64,000 nucleotides of DNA from an uncultured Phascolarctobacterium sp. (GCF_900753045.1 NZ_CAADXO010000068.1:29939-93938), one strand, 5' to 3'; positions 33,152-42,651 are shown, counted from the first letter of the stretch. The notes: generated by a model not told the origin, from the sequence alone. Translations and numbers: made by a program.

Positions 33152-33506
33152 TCAGTATTCCCTCCTTATCCACCGCAAAATTTTATCAATTTCTAATTTA
33201 TGTGAATATTGATAGCTGTTATTTGCTCTACCAACGCAGTAACAATGCGCCTTCATCAGCACGTACTGCACCACGCAAGGTATTACTAACTTATTATATG
33301 GGAAAATAAAAACTTCGTCAAGTAAAAACAGCCATTTTTCTGCCATCTCAGAAATTTTTCTTGAAAATTTGCGAAGTTATCCACAGTCTGATAAAATATA
33401 TGTGTATATCTAGCTTCACTTAAACCGGCGCTTACACCGCCCTTCCGCGGGCAATGCAGGCTGTCGTTTTTATTTTTCTAAAATCAGCGAGAAAGGATGT
33501 ATCTAT
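33152..33506. promoter_or_regulatory. rpmH-dnaA intergenic region with DnaA boxes
   Basis: A perfect DnaA box TTATCCACA is at 33377-33385; one-mismatch boxes are TTATCCACC at 33166-33174 and TGTGTATAT near 33410. The divergent rpmH and dnaA promoters should lie here. The region may form part of a bipartite origin. Confidence 0.6.
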
Positions 33507-34886
33507 ATGAATTCCTATGATTTAGCGGAAATCTGGGTCAGATGTAAGGACAAATTAAAGGAATCCTTTAATGAAAAAGTCTTTAATGTCTGGATTAAGC
33601 CGATTATGCCGTTAGAAGTGACAGATACCTACTATAAAGTAGCTGTCAAAAACGACTTCTTTAAAACAATGCTGGAGGAAAACTACGCTCAGGTTATCGA
33701 GGGCGTCCTGGCCGGCATTATGAGCAAAAATATCAAGCTCATCATCGAAACCATGGACAACGGCAGCAGCGGATCGGAAGCAGCTGAAGAAATGCCGGCT
33801 GTACCTGCCAAACGCGAACAGCAGCAGCTGTTTAATGAAAACACCTCCGTGCAGCAGCCCGATGAAAGCAACCTGAACCCCAAATACGTTTTTGAAACCT
33901 TCGTTATCGGCAACTCCAACCGCTTCGCCCATGCGGCAGCGCAGGCAGTAGCCAACGACCCGGCACATGCCTACAACCCTCTTTTCCTGTACGGCGGCGT
34001 TGGTCTGGGCAAAACACACTTAATGCACGCTATCGGCAACCGCATCAAACAGAATAACCCCAGCATGAAGGTGCTCTACACCTCCAGTGAAAAATTCACC
34101 AACGAAATCATCAATTCCATCCAGAATAAAACAACTGAGGCCTTCCGCCAGAAATACCGCAATATCGACTGCCTGATTATCGACGATATCCAGTTTCTGA
34201 AAGGCAAGGAGCAGACGCAGGTAGAATTCTTCCATACATTTAACGCACTGAAGGATGCCGATAAACAGATCATCATCTCCAGTGACCGTCCTCCGCGCGA
34301 AATCGAAACCTTAGAGGACCGCCTGCGTTCCCGTTTTGACCAGGGCCTGACAGCAGATATCCAGACTCCTGACCTGGAAACACGTATGGCTATCCTGCGC
34401 ACCAAGGCAGCATCGGACAATATCGTCCTGCCTACCGAAGTCATTACCCTGCTGGCAACCAATATTGCCACCAACATCCGTGAAATTGAGGGCGCTTACA
34501 ATAAAATAGTAGCATACACCTCCCTCATGCACATGCCCATCACCGTAGAAACCGCACAGAAGGTTCTTTCCGACATGGGCAACGATTGCAAAACAAGAAC
34601 TATCACCTACGAAGGCATCATTAAGGTTGTCGCCGACCACTACAATGTTAAGCAGGACGAGCTGTTCAACAAGAAACGTACCCAGAACATTGCCTTCCCG
34701 CGTCAGGTAGCTATGTATCTTTGCCGTGAGCTGGCAGATTTATCCTATCCGCGCATCGGCGAGCTCTTCGGCGGACGCGACCACACCACCGTTATCCATG
34801 CTTACGAAAAAATAAGCAACTTCAAAAACAGTAACCTCGCCTTCCAAAACGAGCTGCAGGAAATCATCGAAATCCTGCGGCAATAA
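33507..34886 (+). CDS. dnaA: Chromosomal replication initiator protein DnaA
   Basis: 459 aa: N-terminal helicase-contact domain (1-85), variable linker (86-125), AAA+ domain with NPLFLYGGVGLGKTHLMHAI (about 155-175) and LIIDDIQFLKGK (about 221), and the DNA-binding domain IV with the signature GGRDHTTVIHAYEKI (about 420-434). AGAAAGGA precedes the ATG. It is followed by the DnaA-box cluster and dnaN. Confidence 0.98.
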   Translation: MNSYDLAEIWVRCKDKLKESFNEKVFNVWIKPIMPLEVTDTYYKVAVKNDFFKTMLEENYAQVIEGVLAGIMSKNIKLIIETMDNGSSGSEAAEEMPAVPAKREQQQLFNENTSVQQPDESNLNPKYVFETFVIGNSNRFAHAAAQAVANDPAHAYNPLFLYGGVGLGKTHLMHAIGNRIKQNNPSMKVLYTSSEKFTNEIINSIQNKTTEAFRQKYRNIDCLIIDDIQFLKGKEQTQVEFFHTFNALKDADKQIIISSDRPPREIETLEDRLRSRFDQGLTADIQTPDLETRMAILRTKAASDNIVLPTEVITLLATNIATNIREIEGAYNKIVAYTSLMHMPITVETAQKVLSDMGNDCKTRTITYEGIIKVVADHYNVKQDELFNKKRTQNIAFPRQVAMYLCRELADLSYPRIGELFGGRDHTTVIHAYEKISNFKNSNLAFQNELQEIIEILRQ

Positions 34887-35147
34887 CAGTAAAAAAGTTA
34901 TCCACAAAAACTGTTGATAACTCACCCTCAAGCTGTGTATAACTTTTGGGCATAAGTTGATAAAATTTTAGCCTGTAGATTGTGTGCATATTATTTCCCG
35001 GTTATCAACAGCCTTATATACATGGGAAATAACGCATCACAGCTAAGCTCAAAGTACTTTTCCCCACAACTAACAGGCCCTACTACTACGTCGACTACTT
35101 TTTATATATTATAACAGTATTAAAAAACCAAGGAGGACTGTGAACAA
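34887..35147. other. Probable oriC: DnaA-box cluster and AT-rich region between dnaA and dnaN
   Basis: Boxes: TTATCCACA 34898-34906 (perfect), TGTTGATAA 34912-34920 (reverse), TGTGTATAA 34934-34942 (reverse), AGTTGATAA 34954-34962 (reverse, weaker), TTATCAACA 35002-35010. An AT-rich run at 35098-35131 could be the unwinding element. Gene polarity diverges about this region. Confidence 0.8.
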
Positions 35148-36257
35148 ATGATAATTTCCTGTAATACCAACAGCTTAAATAAAGCAATTCAGACAGTTCA
35201 AAGAGCAATTATTTCCAAACCAAGCACACCTATATTTTCCGGTATCCATGTTATCGCAGCAGATAACAAGCTGGAAATACAGGCTATGGATTTAAACATG
35301 GCTATTTCCTGCACCATTGATGCAGAAATCAGCGAACCGGGGGAAATAGTTGTTTCTGCCAAGCATTTTGCCGACCTTATCCGTAAATTGCCCGCTGAAA
35401 GCCTGACCATCAGCAAAAACGAAGAAAAGCACTCTATCAAAGTAAGCTCCGGAAAATCCGAATATCAGCTCTTCTTAATGAATGAAGATGATTATCCTAA
35501 ATTTCCCACCTTTGATGCAGACAGAACCATTGCTCTTGATGACGGCATGATTAAAGAGCTGATCAAAAAGACTATCTTCTCCTGCTCTACCGATGAAGCA
35601 AGACCTTTGTTCACCGGTATTCTGGTGGAAGCTAAAGACGGCAAAATTACCTTTGTCGGCACCAATACCCATCGTCTGGCAATCAAATCTCTGCCCTACG
35701 AGGGAAATGAAGAGCTCAGCATGATTATTCCGTCCAAGGTTCTGGGCGAAATTTCCCGCAACCTGACAGGTGAGGTACCGCAGCAAGTACTTATTTCCCT
35801 GCTGAATAACCAGATTATGGTTGTTATCGATAATGTAGTTATTGTTTCCCGTCTGATTGAAGGCCAGTTCCCCGATTATCGCCGTGTTATTCCGCCGAAA
35901 TTCGCTCTGACCAGCAAGGTAAATATCAAAGAGCTTGCCGGCGCTGTTGAGCGTGTAGCTCTTTTCTCTACTGACGGTGATTATAGCATCATCAAAATGA
36001 GCGTAGCTGCCGATGAAATTACTATTACCAGCAGCAGCCCGGATGTAGGCACCGGCCTGGAGGTTGTTTCCTGCCAGACTATCGGTGACCCGCTGAATGT
36101 TGCCTTTAACGCCAAATATATTCTGGATATCCTGAAGAACCTGGAAGCAGAGGAAGCGGTTTTATCCATGAATACCTCTCTCAGCCCGGTATGTGTTACC
36201 TGTGCCGATGAACCGGATTACACCTACATCGTAACACCGGTACGTGTTGTTTTCTAA
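35148..36257 (+). CDS. dnaN: DNA polymerase III sliding clamp (beta subunit)
   Basis: The 369-aa ring subunit has three clamp repeats; MNMAISCTIDAEI, the ADFAD..RKLPAE-type segment and the C-terminal YTYIVTPVRV typical of DnaN are present. AGGAGG lies about 9 nt before the ATG. It is separated from yaaA by 11 bp. Confidence 0.97.
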   Translation: MIISCNTNSLNKAIQTVQRAIISKPSTPIFSGIHVIAADNKLEIQAMDLNMAISCTIDAEISEPGEIVVSAKHFADLIRKLPAESLTISKNEEKHSIKVSSGKSEYQLFLMNEDDYPKFPTFDADRTIALDDGMIKELIKKTIFSCSTDEARPLFTGILVEAKDGKITFVGTNTHRLAIKSLPYEGNEELSMIIPSKVLGEISRNLTGEVPQQVLISLLNNQIMVVIDNVVIVSRLIEGQFPDYRRVIPPKFALTSKVNIKELAGAVERVALFSTDGDYSIIKMSVAADEITITSSSPDVGTGLEVVSCQTIGDPLNVAFNAKYILDILKNLEAEEAVLSMNTSLSPVCVTCADEPDYTYIVTPVRVVF

Positions 36258-36268
36258 GGAGCGGCATT

Positions 36269-36493
36269 ATGCAAAAAGAAACTGTAGAAATTACAACAGA
36301 ATTTATTACTATGGATAAGCTGCTGAAGTTTTCCGGTGTTGCAGATACCGGAGGCCAGGCATTTTTGATGGTTGAAGATGGCGTTGTCCGCCTGAACGGC
36401 CAGCTGGTAACGGAGAAACGTAAAAAGGTGCATCCCGGCGATGTCGTAAATATTGATGACCAGATAGAGCTGACCGTTGCCAAAGAAGCTTAA
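36269..36493 (+). CDS. yaaA: S4-domain RNA-binding protein YaaA
   Basis: The 74-aa S4-fold protein has ITMDKLLKFSGVADTGGQA, VRLNGQLVTEKRKKVHPGD and VNIDD, as in the YaaA family found between dnaN and recF. The stop overlaps the recF start (TAATG), so the genes are coupled. Confidence 0.9.
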   Translation: MQKETVEITTEFITMDKLLKFSGVADTGGQAFLMVEDGVVRLNGQLVTEKRKKVHPGDVVNIDDQIELTVAKEA

Positions 36494-37620
36494 TGAAGAT
36501 CAACAGTCTTTATGCGGTTAATTTCCGCAACTATGAAAGCTGCAAACTGCAGCTTTCAGCTATGATTAATGTTTTTTACGGGCAGAACGCCCAGGGAAAG
36601 ACTAATCTGCTGGAGGCTATTTTTTACAGTGCCTTCGGCATGTCGCACCGTACTTCGGCTGAAGAGGAAATGCTGAAAATGGGTGCCGATGCTATGGCCG
36701 TAGGCGTAGAATATGCCAGCTTCAGCGGCAGCCATGAGGTGAAAATAAAAAAATACCGTCAGCATGAGCGCTGGCAGAAGGAAATACTGCTCGACGGTGC
36801 GCGCGTGCGTCCCAAGGAGCATTACGGTGCCCTGAATGCGGTGATGTTTTCGCCGGAGGACCTGCAGCTGGTCAAGGGCGAGCCTGCATTGCGGCGCCGC
36901 TTCTTTGATATGCAGATTGCTCAGACAGATCCTGTCTACTACGATTTGCTGCTGAAGTATAACCGTGTTCTGCAGCAGCGCAACCGTCTTTTGAAGGAGC
37001 TGCGCGATAACGGCGGCAGTCCTGATGTATTGCAGCCCTGGAACGAGGAGTTCATCCGTCTGGCGGCAGCTATTGTCCGCAGACGTTTGGCGGCGTTGAG
37101 CAAGCTGCAGGCTATTGCCGGAGAGATTTATTCATCCATTACCAAAGGCAGCGAAATGCTGCAGGTGCGCTATGAGCAGAAGGCCAACAACAGCACTCTG
37201 CTCTATCCGCAGTCTGCCGCGGAGGCAGCGGAGGATTTTTACCGTGAACAGCTGTCGGAGCGTCAGCGCCTTGATATTCTGCGCGGCAATACGGGCATCG
37301 GTCCCCACCGCGACGATTTGCAGCTGTTGCTCAACGGTCTTTCCTTGCGGGCCTTTGGCTCACAGGGACAGCAGCGCAGCGGTGCTCTGGCACTGAAGCT
37401 GTCGCAACTGCAGTATGTCAAAAATGAGCTGGGCGAGTTCCCTGTCCTGCTCTTAGATGATGTCATGAGCGAGCTTGATAACAGCCGCCGCGCCCAGCTG
37501 CTGCTGTTTATTGACGGCAGAGTGCAGACCTTTATTACAGTAAATGACCGCGAGCTGATACCGGAGCTCGCCGGTAATACTTACTTTAAAATTTCCGGTG
37601 GCAGTATAAGCGAGGCCTGA
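36493..37620 (+). CDS. recF: DNA replication and repair protein RecF
   Basis: The 375-aa SMC-like ATPase loads RecA at gaps with RecOR. Walker A GQNAQGKTNLLEAI (about 30-43), signature region RSGALALKLSQL (about 298) and Walker B VLLLDDVMSELD (about 318) are intact. Coupled to yaaA and followed 2 bp later by the DUF721 gene. Confidence 0.97.
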   Translation: MKINSLYAVNFRNYESCKLQLSAMINVFYGQNAQGKTNLLEAIFYSAFGMSHRTSAEEEMLKMGADAMAVGVEYASFSGSHEVKIKKYRQHERWQKEILLDGARVRPKEHYGALNAVMFSPEDLQLVKGEPALRRRFFDMQIAQTDPVYYDLLLKYNRVLQQRNRLLKELRDNGGSPDVLQPWNEEFIRLAAAIVRRRLAALSKLQAIAGEIYSSITKGSEMLQVRYEQKANNSTLLYPQSAAEAAEDFYREQLSERQRLDILRGNTGIGPHRDDLQLLLNGLSLRAFGSQGQQRSGALALKLSQLQYVKNELGEFPVLLLDDVMSELDNSRRAQLLLFIDGRVQTFITVNDRELIPELAGNTYFKISGGSISEA

Positions 37621-37622
37621 TT

Positions 37623-38402
37623 ATGTATGCTGAGAATTTAGAGGCTGCGGAGGAGGTTATCCGCCGTCTGTTTGATCCGCGCCGCACCTATAAAAAGGCT
37701 TATATATCGCCGGAAATCAAGCTGGCCTATCTGCAACATTATTTGGAAAGCAGATGGACGGAGATTGTGGGCGAAAATCTGGCGCGCAGCTGTGCTATCG
37801 AAAAAATCAGCGGCAGCGAGCTTTATGTGCGCACGGCCAACAGCATGCTGGCCAACGAGCTGTATATGATGCAGCAGCTTTTTCTGCAAAAAATTAACTC
37901 CTTTTTGCTGGGACGCGTGCTGATTAAAAAGGTTTATTTTCATACCGGCAGCTTTTTCAAAAAGCAGCAGCAAAAGGAAAAGCAGGCCGAGCCGCCTGCC
38001 CCGCCTGCGGAATATACCAAATGCCCCGTATGCGGTGCTCAGATGCGCAAAGGACTGGATATGTGCAGCATCTGCGAGCGCGAGCAGCGCGAGGAGCTGC
38101 GCAGCAAGCTGGCGGAGCTGCTGCGGATTCAGCCTTGGCTTAAGTATGAAGATTGTCTGGCCTACTATAAATGTGATAAAATATTATTTACGGCTGTAAA
38201 GGAAAACTTACAAAGCTACTATTTTGAACGGGTGCGCTGCGGCTTTGCCGATAAGAAGGAAAGCCTGCTGGCGGTAATGTTTCTGCTGGAAAAGCAGCCT
38301 GAGGATATTACCCTTGCACTTTATGAAAATGCTTTGACTTATTTAAGGAGGGATCAGGGTGTATCTGCATTTGGGAGTAGATTACATGGTAAAAAACAGT
38401 GA
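37623..38402 (+). CDS. DUF721/DciA-like protein with added zinc-ribbon and C-terminal domain
   Basis: The 259-aa protein starts with a DUF721-like domain (about 25-110: WTEIVGENLARSCAIEKISGSELYVRT), the fold of DciA helicase loaders. A Cys-rich CPVCGAQMRKGLDMCSIC follows (about 138-155), then a helical C-terminus (about 160-259). Classic family members are shorter and lack the ribbon. Its place between recF and gyrB is the usual one for this family. Its end overlaps remB by 44 bp. Confidence 0.8.
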   Translation: MYAENLEAAEEVIRRLFDPRRTYKKAYISPEIKLAYLQHYLESRWTEIVGENLARSCAIEKISGSELYVRTANSMLANELYMMQQLFLQKINSFLLGRVLIKKVYFHTGSFFKKQQQKEKQAEPPAPPAEYTKCPVCGAQMRKGLDMCSICEREQREELRSKLAELLRIQPWLKYEDCLAYYKCDKILFTAVKENLQSYYFERVRCGFADKKESLLAVMFLLEKQPEDITLALYENALTYLRRDQGVSAFGSRLHGKKQ

Positions 38403-38640
38403 AATCATCGCTATTTTTAATTTGAATCACCCTCAGGTTTATGACGATTTCGTCAAGAAGTACGGCTCCCGCTATAAGGTTGTCGATGCTTCTGGCGGCG
38501 AAGGCTATTACAGCTGCGTTCTGACCAATGATACGATGTATTTGTCCTCGATTTCTTCGGTGACTTTGAAAAAACGCGCTGAATCAGGTTTTCTGGACGG
38601 CGCTGTCTATACTAATTTAGAAATTTTAAAACGGAGGTAA
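38359..38640 (+). CDS. remB: Extracellular matrix regulator RemB family (DUF370)
   Basis: The 93-aa protein starts at GTG 38359, after GGAGGG. The start MYLHLGVDYMVKNSEIIAIF is characteristic of DUF370/RemB between recF and gyrB. The rest (VTLKKRAESGFLDG) fits the family. It overlaps the previous gene by 44 bp and ends 2 bp before gyrB. Function beyond DNA binding of RemA relatives is uncertain. Confidence 0.85.
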   Translation: MYLHLGVDYMVKNSEIIAIFNLNHPQVYDDFVKKYGSRYKVVDASGGEGYYSCVLTNDTMYLSSISSVTLKKRAESGFLDGAVYTNLEILKRR

Positions 38641-38642
38641 AT

Positions 38643-40583
38643 ATGACCCAGGATATTGATATTGAAGAAGCTACAGCGGTCAAGGGTAACTATAACGCGG
38701 AACAGATTCACGTTTTAGAGGGCCTGGAGGCTGTACGCAAAAGACCTTCTATGTATATCGGCAGTACGTCCTCTCGCGGTCTGCACCATCTGGTGTATGA
38801 GGTTGTGGACAACAGTATTGACGAGGCTTTGGCCGGCTACTGCAGTGATATCAAGGTAATTATCCATAAGGATAACAGCATTACGGTTATCGATAACGGC
38901 CGTGGCATTCCGGTGGATATGATGAAAAAGGAACAGAAGCCTGCTGTTGAGGTTATCATGACGGTGCTGCATGCAGGCGGTAAGTTCGGTGACGGCGGTT
39001 ATAAGGTTTCCGGCGGTCTGCATGGTGTCGGTGTTACCTGCGTTAACGCATTGAGCGAGCACATGGAGGTTGAGGTGCGCCGCGGCGGCAAATGCTACGG
39101 CATTGAGTTTGCTAAGGGCAAAACCTCGAAAAAGCTCTATGAAAAGGGCGATTGCGAAACTACCGGTACCACGGTTCATTTCAAACCGGATGCTACCATT
39201 TTTACGGAAACGGAATACAGCTATGATACTCTGCGTCTGCGTATTCGTGAGCTGGCTTTTTTGAATAAGGGCATCACCATTTCCCTGACCGATGAACGTG
39301 CCGAGGATAAGAGTGAAACCTTCCATTTTGCCGGCGGTATCATCGAATATGTTGAATTTATGGATAAGGATAAGGATAAAATCAATCCGAAGCCGATTTA
39401 TCTGGAGGGCGAAAAGAACGCTGTTATCGTTGAGGTTGCAATGCAATATTGCGATACCTACAGCGAGAATATTTTCACCTATGTCAACAATATCAACACC
39501 GAAGAAGGCGGTACTCACCTCAGCGGCTTCCGTAAGGCGCTGACACGCACAATTAACGCTTATGCGCGTAAGACCAACATGCTCAAGGAAAATGAGGATG
39601 CGCTGAGCGGTGATGATGTACGTGAAGGCCTGACCGCAGTTCTGAGCTTAAAGGTGCAGAACCCGCAGTTCGAAAGCCAGACCAAGATTAAGCTGGGCAA
39701 CAGCGAGGTTATGCCTATCGTTGATAACCTGGTCGGCGATACTCTGGCCGAGTTTATGGAGGAAAATCCGCAGGTTGCCAAAAAGCTGGTAGAAAAGGCT
39801 ATTATTGCCGCGCGCGCCCGTCTGGCAGCACGCAAGGCACGTGAGCTGACACGCCGTAAGAACGCTATGGATTTGGGCGGACTTCCCGGCAAGCTGGCTG
39901 ACTGCAAGAGCCGTAATGTTGAGGATACCGAGATTTATCTGGTCGAAGGTGACTCCGCGGGCGGCAGTGCCAAGCAGGGCCGTAACAGTGATTTCCAGGC
40001 TATTTTGCCTTTGCGCGGTAAAATCCTCAATGTTGAAAAGGCACGTCTTGATAAGGTGCTGAGCAGTGAAGAAATCCGCAATATGATTACTGCCTTCGGC
40101 TGCGGTATCGGCGATGACTTCAATCTGGACAAGGCACGTTATGGCAAAATTATTATCATGACAGATGCCGATGTCGATGGTGCGCATATCCGTACGCTGC
40201 TGTTGACCTTCTTCTATCGTTATATGCAGCCCCTGATTAAGGAAGGCCATGTGTTTATTGCACAGCCGCCGCTGTATTTAATCCGTAAAAACCAGAAGCA
40301 GCATTACTACGCTTACAGTGATGAAGAATTGCAGCAAATTCTCGATGAGGTTGGCCGCGATACCAATCCGTATGTACAGCGCTACAAAGGCTTAGGCGAG
40401 ATGAACCCAGGCCAGCTGTGGGAAACAACAATGGATCCTGCGGCACGTACTATTCTGCAGGTTCATCTGGAGGATGCCGCAGAGGCAGACCGCATTTTCT
40501 CTATTCTGATGGGCGATAAGGTTGAGCCGCGCCGTCAGTTTATCGAGGACAATGCTAAGAAGGTACGTAATCTGGATTTGTAA
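38643..40583 (+). CDS. gyrB: DNA gyrase subunit B
   Basis: The 646-aa ATPase subunit: GHKL domain with VVDNSIDEALAGY (about 46-58), DNGRGIPVD (about 83), GLHGVGVTCVNALS (about 125) and the TOPRIM motifs EGDSAGGSAKQGR (about 434-446) and MTDADVDGAHIRTLLL (about 507). The C-terminal ends at NAKKVRNLDL. It introduces negative supercoils with GyrA, encoded about 2 kb downstream. Confidence 0.98.
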   Translation: MTQDIDIEEATAVKGNYNAEQIHVLEGLEAVRKRPSMYIGSTSSRGLHHLVYEVVDNSIDEALAGYCSDIKVIIHKDNSITVIDNGRGIPVDMMKKEQKPAVEVIMTVLHAGGKFGDGGYKVSGGLHGVGVTCVNALSEHMEVEVRRGGKCYGIEFAKGKTSKKLYEKGDCETTGTTVHFKPDATIFTETEYSYDTLRLRIRELAFLNKGITISLTDERAEDKSETFHFAGGIIEYVEFMDKDKDKINPKPIYLEGEKNAVIVEVAMQYCDTYSENIFTYVNNINTEEGGTHLSGFRKALTRTINAYARKTNMLKENEDALSGDDVREGLTAVLSLKVQNPQFESQTKIKLGNSEVMPIVDNLVGDTLAEFMEENPQVAKKLVEKAIIAARARLAARKARELTRRKNAMDLGGLPGKLADCKSRNVEDTEIYLVEGDSAGGSAKQGRNSDFQAILPLRGKILNVEKARLDKVLSSEEIRNMITAFGCGIGDDFNLDKARYGKIIIMTDADVDGAHIRTLLLTFFYRYMQPLIKEGHVFIAQPPLYLIRKNQKQHYYAYSDEELQQILDEVGRDTNPYVQRYKGLGEMNPGQLWETTMDPAARTILQVHLEDAAEADRIFSILMGDKVEPRRQFIEDNAKKVRNLDL

Positions 40584-40615
40584 GCCTGATTGTTGCATAA
40601 AAAGAGGTGCTTAAA

Positions 40616-40915
40616 ATGGTTAAGATAAAAAAAGGACTTTCCGATGCAGATATGCTGAAGGGCTTCAGCGAGGAGCTGACCTTTGAAAACGGCATGTATG
40701 CTGATGAAAAGGTTAAGCAAAGCAAATTGAAGGGTGTTAAGGCACCTGCTAAAAAGGAGCTGCTGCTGCCGGAGGATGCACAGGAGCGCCTGAACCGTTT
40801 TCTTCTGGAAATCAGCATGGAATGGCTGAAGAACAAGAATGGTGACTGCACCTGGAAGGTTCTTAAGGAAAACGGCCAAATTGTGATTAAGCCTGTCGCT
40901 GTAGCGAAAAAATAA
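40616..40915 (+). CDS. Small basic protein of unknown function
   Basis: The 99-aa protein starts at the ATG at 40616 (AGAGGTG 6 nt upstream; an in-frame GTG at 40607 is part of that site). It is rich in Lys and Glu (VKQSKLKGVKAPAKKELL) and ends KPVAVAKK, with no signal or membrane segment. I do not recognise it. Its stop overlaps the thiN start (TAATG), so it is coupled to thiN in the gyrB transcript. Confidence 0.7.
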   Translation: MVKIKKGLSDADMLKGFSEELTFENGMYADEKVKQSKLKGVKAPAKKELLLPEDAQERLNRFLLEISMEWLKNKNGDCTWKVLKENGQIVIKPVAVAKK

Positions 40916-41652
40916 TGGCTGCTAAGCTTTTTGTATTGCCTGAGCTGGAGCTGCGCGTGATGTTTCACGTGAAACATCATGCTGCTGCACTCTCCCCTGC
41001 TGACACTTTGCTGGTGGTTGCAGGCGGACGCGGACCGAAAACTGAGTGGCTGCACAGAGTCAGCAACGGCAAGAAAATTTACTGCGCTGACCGCGGCGCC
41101 GAGTATTGCTTTGCAGCCGGCTGTGTGCCGGCGGAGCTGTTCGGTGACTGCGACAGCTCGTCACAGGCTGTTTATCAGCAGGCGTGTGCTGCAGGCACTG
41201 CGGTGCACAGCTTCAATCCTGCCAAGGATGATACCGATTTACAGCTGCTGCTGCACAATCTGCCTGAGGGAGATATTCTTGCCAGCGGCATCTGGGGCGG
41301 ACGCTTTGACCATTTATACAGCAACGTCTATACTCTGCTGGGAGTAAAAAAGCAACGTGACTGCCGGGTTATACTGGCGGATGACAAGGAATTTATGCTT
41401 TTGCTGACAGAGGGCGAAAGCGTAGAGCTGAAGCTGCAGGCTGCAGCGGAAGCTGTTTCCCTGCTGCCCTTAAGCGAAAGCACGACAGTAGATTTTACCG
41501 GCGTGCGTTGGCCGCTGCAGCAGGCAACGCTGCGCCAGCTCTATCCTTATGCTATCAGCAATGAGGTTCTGGAAGGTGCCGAAAAAATCTGCTGCACCTG
41601 TCACAGCGGTGCTTTAGGACTCTATATCCGTTGGGCGGAAGGCAGTAAATAG
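40915..41652 (+). CDS. thiN: Thiamine diphosphokinase
   Basis: The 245-aa enzyme converts thiamine and ATP to thiamine diphosphate. Landmarks: CADRGAEYCFAAGCVPAELFGDCDS (substrate/Mg region, about 57-82), FNPAKDDTDLQLLL (about 101-114), ASGIWGGRFDHLYSNV (about 123-138) and the C-terminal SNEVL...GALGLYI. The N-terminus is longer than usual by about 20 residues (ELELRVMFHVKHHAAAL) because it reads through the parS palindrome as MFHVKH. Start ATG overlaps the upstream stop. Confidence 0.88.
   Translation: MAAKLFVLPELELRVMFHVKHHAAALSPADTLLVVAGGRGPKTEWLHRVSNGKKIYCADRGAEYCFAAGCVPAELFGDCDSSSQAVYQQACAAGTAVHSFNPAKDDTDLQLLLHNLPEGDILASGIWGGRFDHLYSNVYTLLGVKKQRDCRVILADDKEFMLLLTEGESVELKLQAAAEAVSLLPLSESTTVDFTGVRWPLQQATLRQLYPYAISNEVLEGAEKICCTCHSGALGLYIRWAEGSK
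40961..40976. other. parS centromere site 2, inside thiN
   Basis: TGTTTCACGTGAAACA, identical to site 1. It is read in frame as part of MFHVKH near residue 16 of ThiN, before the conserved core. Confidence 0.95.
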
Positions 41653-41659
41653 TTAAAAG

Positions 41660-41795
41660 TGAATAGTGTATAGTGTGCAGTGAAAAGTAAGCAGTGATTA
41701 GTAAATAGTGTGCAGTGAAGCCGTGCAGCCTGATATTTGGCATAGTGAGTTTCGCTTGCTAACCACTAACAACTAATTACTAGCCACTGAAATGA
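41660..41795. repeat. Simple and inverted repeat between thiN and the TSUP gene
   Basis: TAGTGTGCAGTGAA occurs twice (about 41674 and 41706). The left half (CAGTGATTAGTAAATAG) is roughly complementary to ACTAATTACTAGCCACTG near 41770-41789, so a long weak hairpin could form. No gene. Confidence 0.45.
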
Positions 41796-41805
41796 GGGGA
41801 ATTTT

Positions 41806-42582
41806 TTGGAAACTTTTGTGGCGAATTTAGATACTACGACAGTTATTTTCTTGATTGTATCAGGCTTTATAGCTTCGTTTATTGATTCTACTGTTGGCGG
41901 TGGCGGTTTAATTTCCACCCCTGCCCTGTTGAGCCTGGGCTTGCCTGTTCCCTATGCTTTGGGAACAAACAAGCTGGCAGCCTCTATCGGCTGCTTTACC
42001 AGCGTGCTCTCATTTTGGCGCGCCGGCAAAATAAAAAAGGCAGCCTTTACGCTGATGCCGCTTTCTTTTATCGGTTCAGCCTTAGGTGCCTACGTAGTTT
42101 ACCTGCTGCCGGAGCAGCTGATGAAAAATATCATCGTCGTGCTTCTGGTTGCTGTTGCTGTTTATACCTATCGCCGTAAGGATTGGGGCGATGCCGGTAC
42201 GATAGAAAAGCTTGGTATGCAGGCTTTAATCGGTGCCATCGTCATGGCGTTTGCCATGGGCTTTTATGATGGCTTCTTCGGTCCCGGTACAGGCTCCTTC
42301 CTGATTTTTGGCTTTTTGTATTTGGGCTATGACTTTGTAACGGCTGCCGGTAATGCCAAGGCGTTGAATTTTGCCAGTGGCGTTGGTGCTCTTGTATCCT
42401 TCGCTGTCAGCGGCACGATTATCTGGAGCTACGGCCTGATTATGGCTGCGGCAATGATTGCCGGTGCTGTTGTCGGTACCCGTCTGGCGATTAAAAAGGG
42501 TGCCTCCTATGTGCGCCCCTTGTATTTACTGGTTACTACCCTGCTGATTGGCAAGCAGGTTTATGAGATATTATTAAAATAA
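41806..42582 (+). CDS. TSUP (TauE/SafE) family membrane permease
   Basis: The 258-aa protein starts at TTG 41806, with GAGGGG about 5 nt upstream. It has about seven or eight membrane helices. The N-terminal SGFIASFIDSTVGGGGLISTPALLSLGLP (motif 1) and the mid-protein GFYDGFFGPGTGSFLIFGF (motif 2) define TauE/SafE permeases, which move sulfite-type or organo-sulfur anions. The substrate is unknown. It lies between thiN and gyrA. Confidence 0.9.
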   Translation: METFVANLDTTTVIFLIVSGFIASFIDSTVGGGGLISTPALLSLGLPVPYALGTNKLAASIGCFTSVLSFWRAGKIKKAAFTLMPLSFIGSALGAYVVYLLPEQLMKNIIVVLLVAVAVYTYRRKDWGDAGTIEKLGMQALIGAIVMAFAMGFYDGFFGPGTGSFLIFGFLYLGYDFVTAAGNAKALNFASGVGALVSFAVSGTIIWSYGLIMAAAMIAGAVVGTRLAIKKGASYVRPLYLLVTTLLIGKQVYEILLK

Positions 42583-42651
42583 CCTGAGCTGAGGCGCTCT
42601 GCCCCGGTTATCGGGTTGTAATATTGTTTTTTGTAAAGGAAAGGTGATAAA

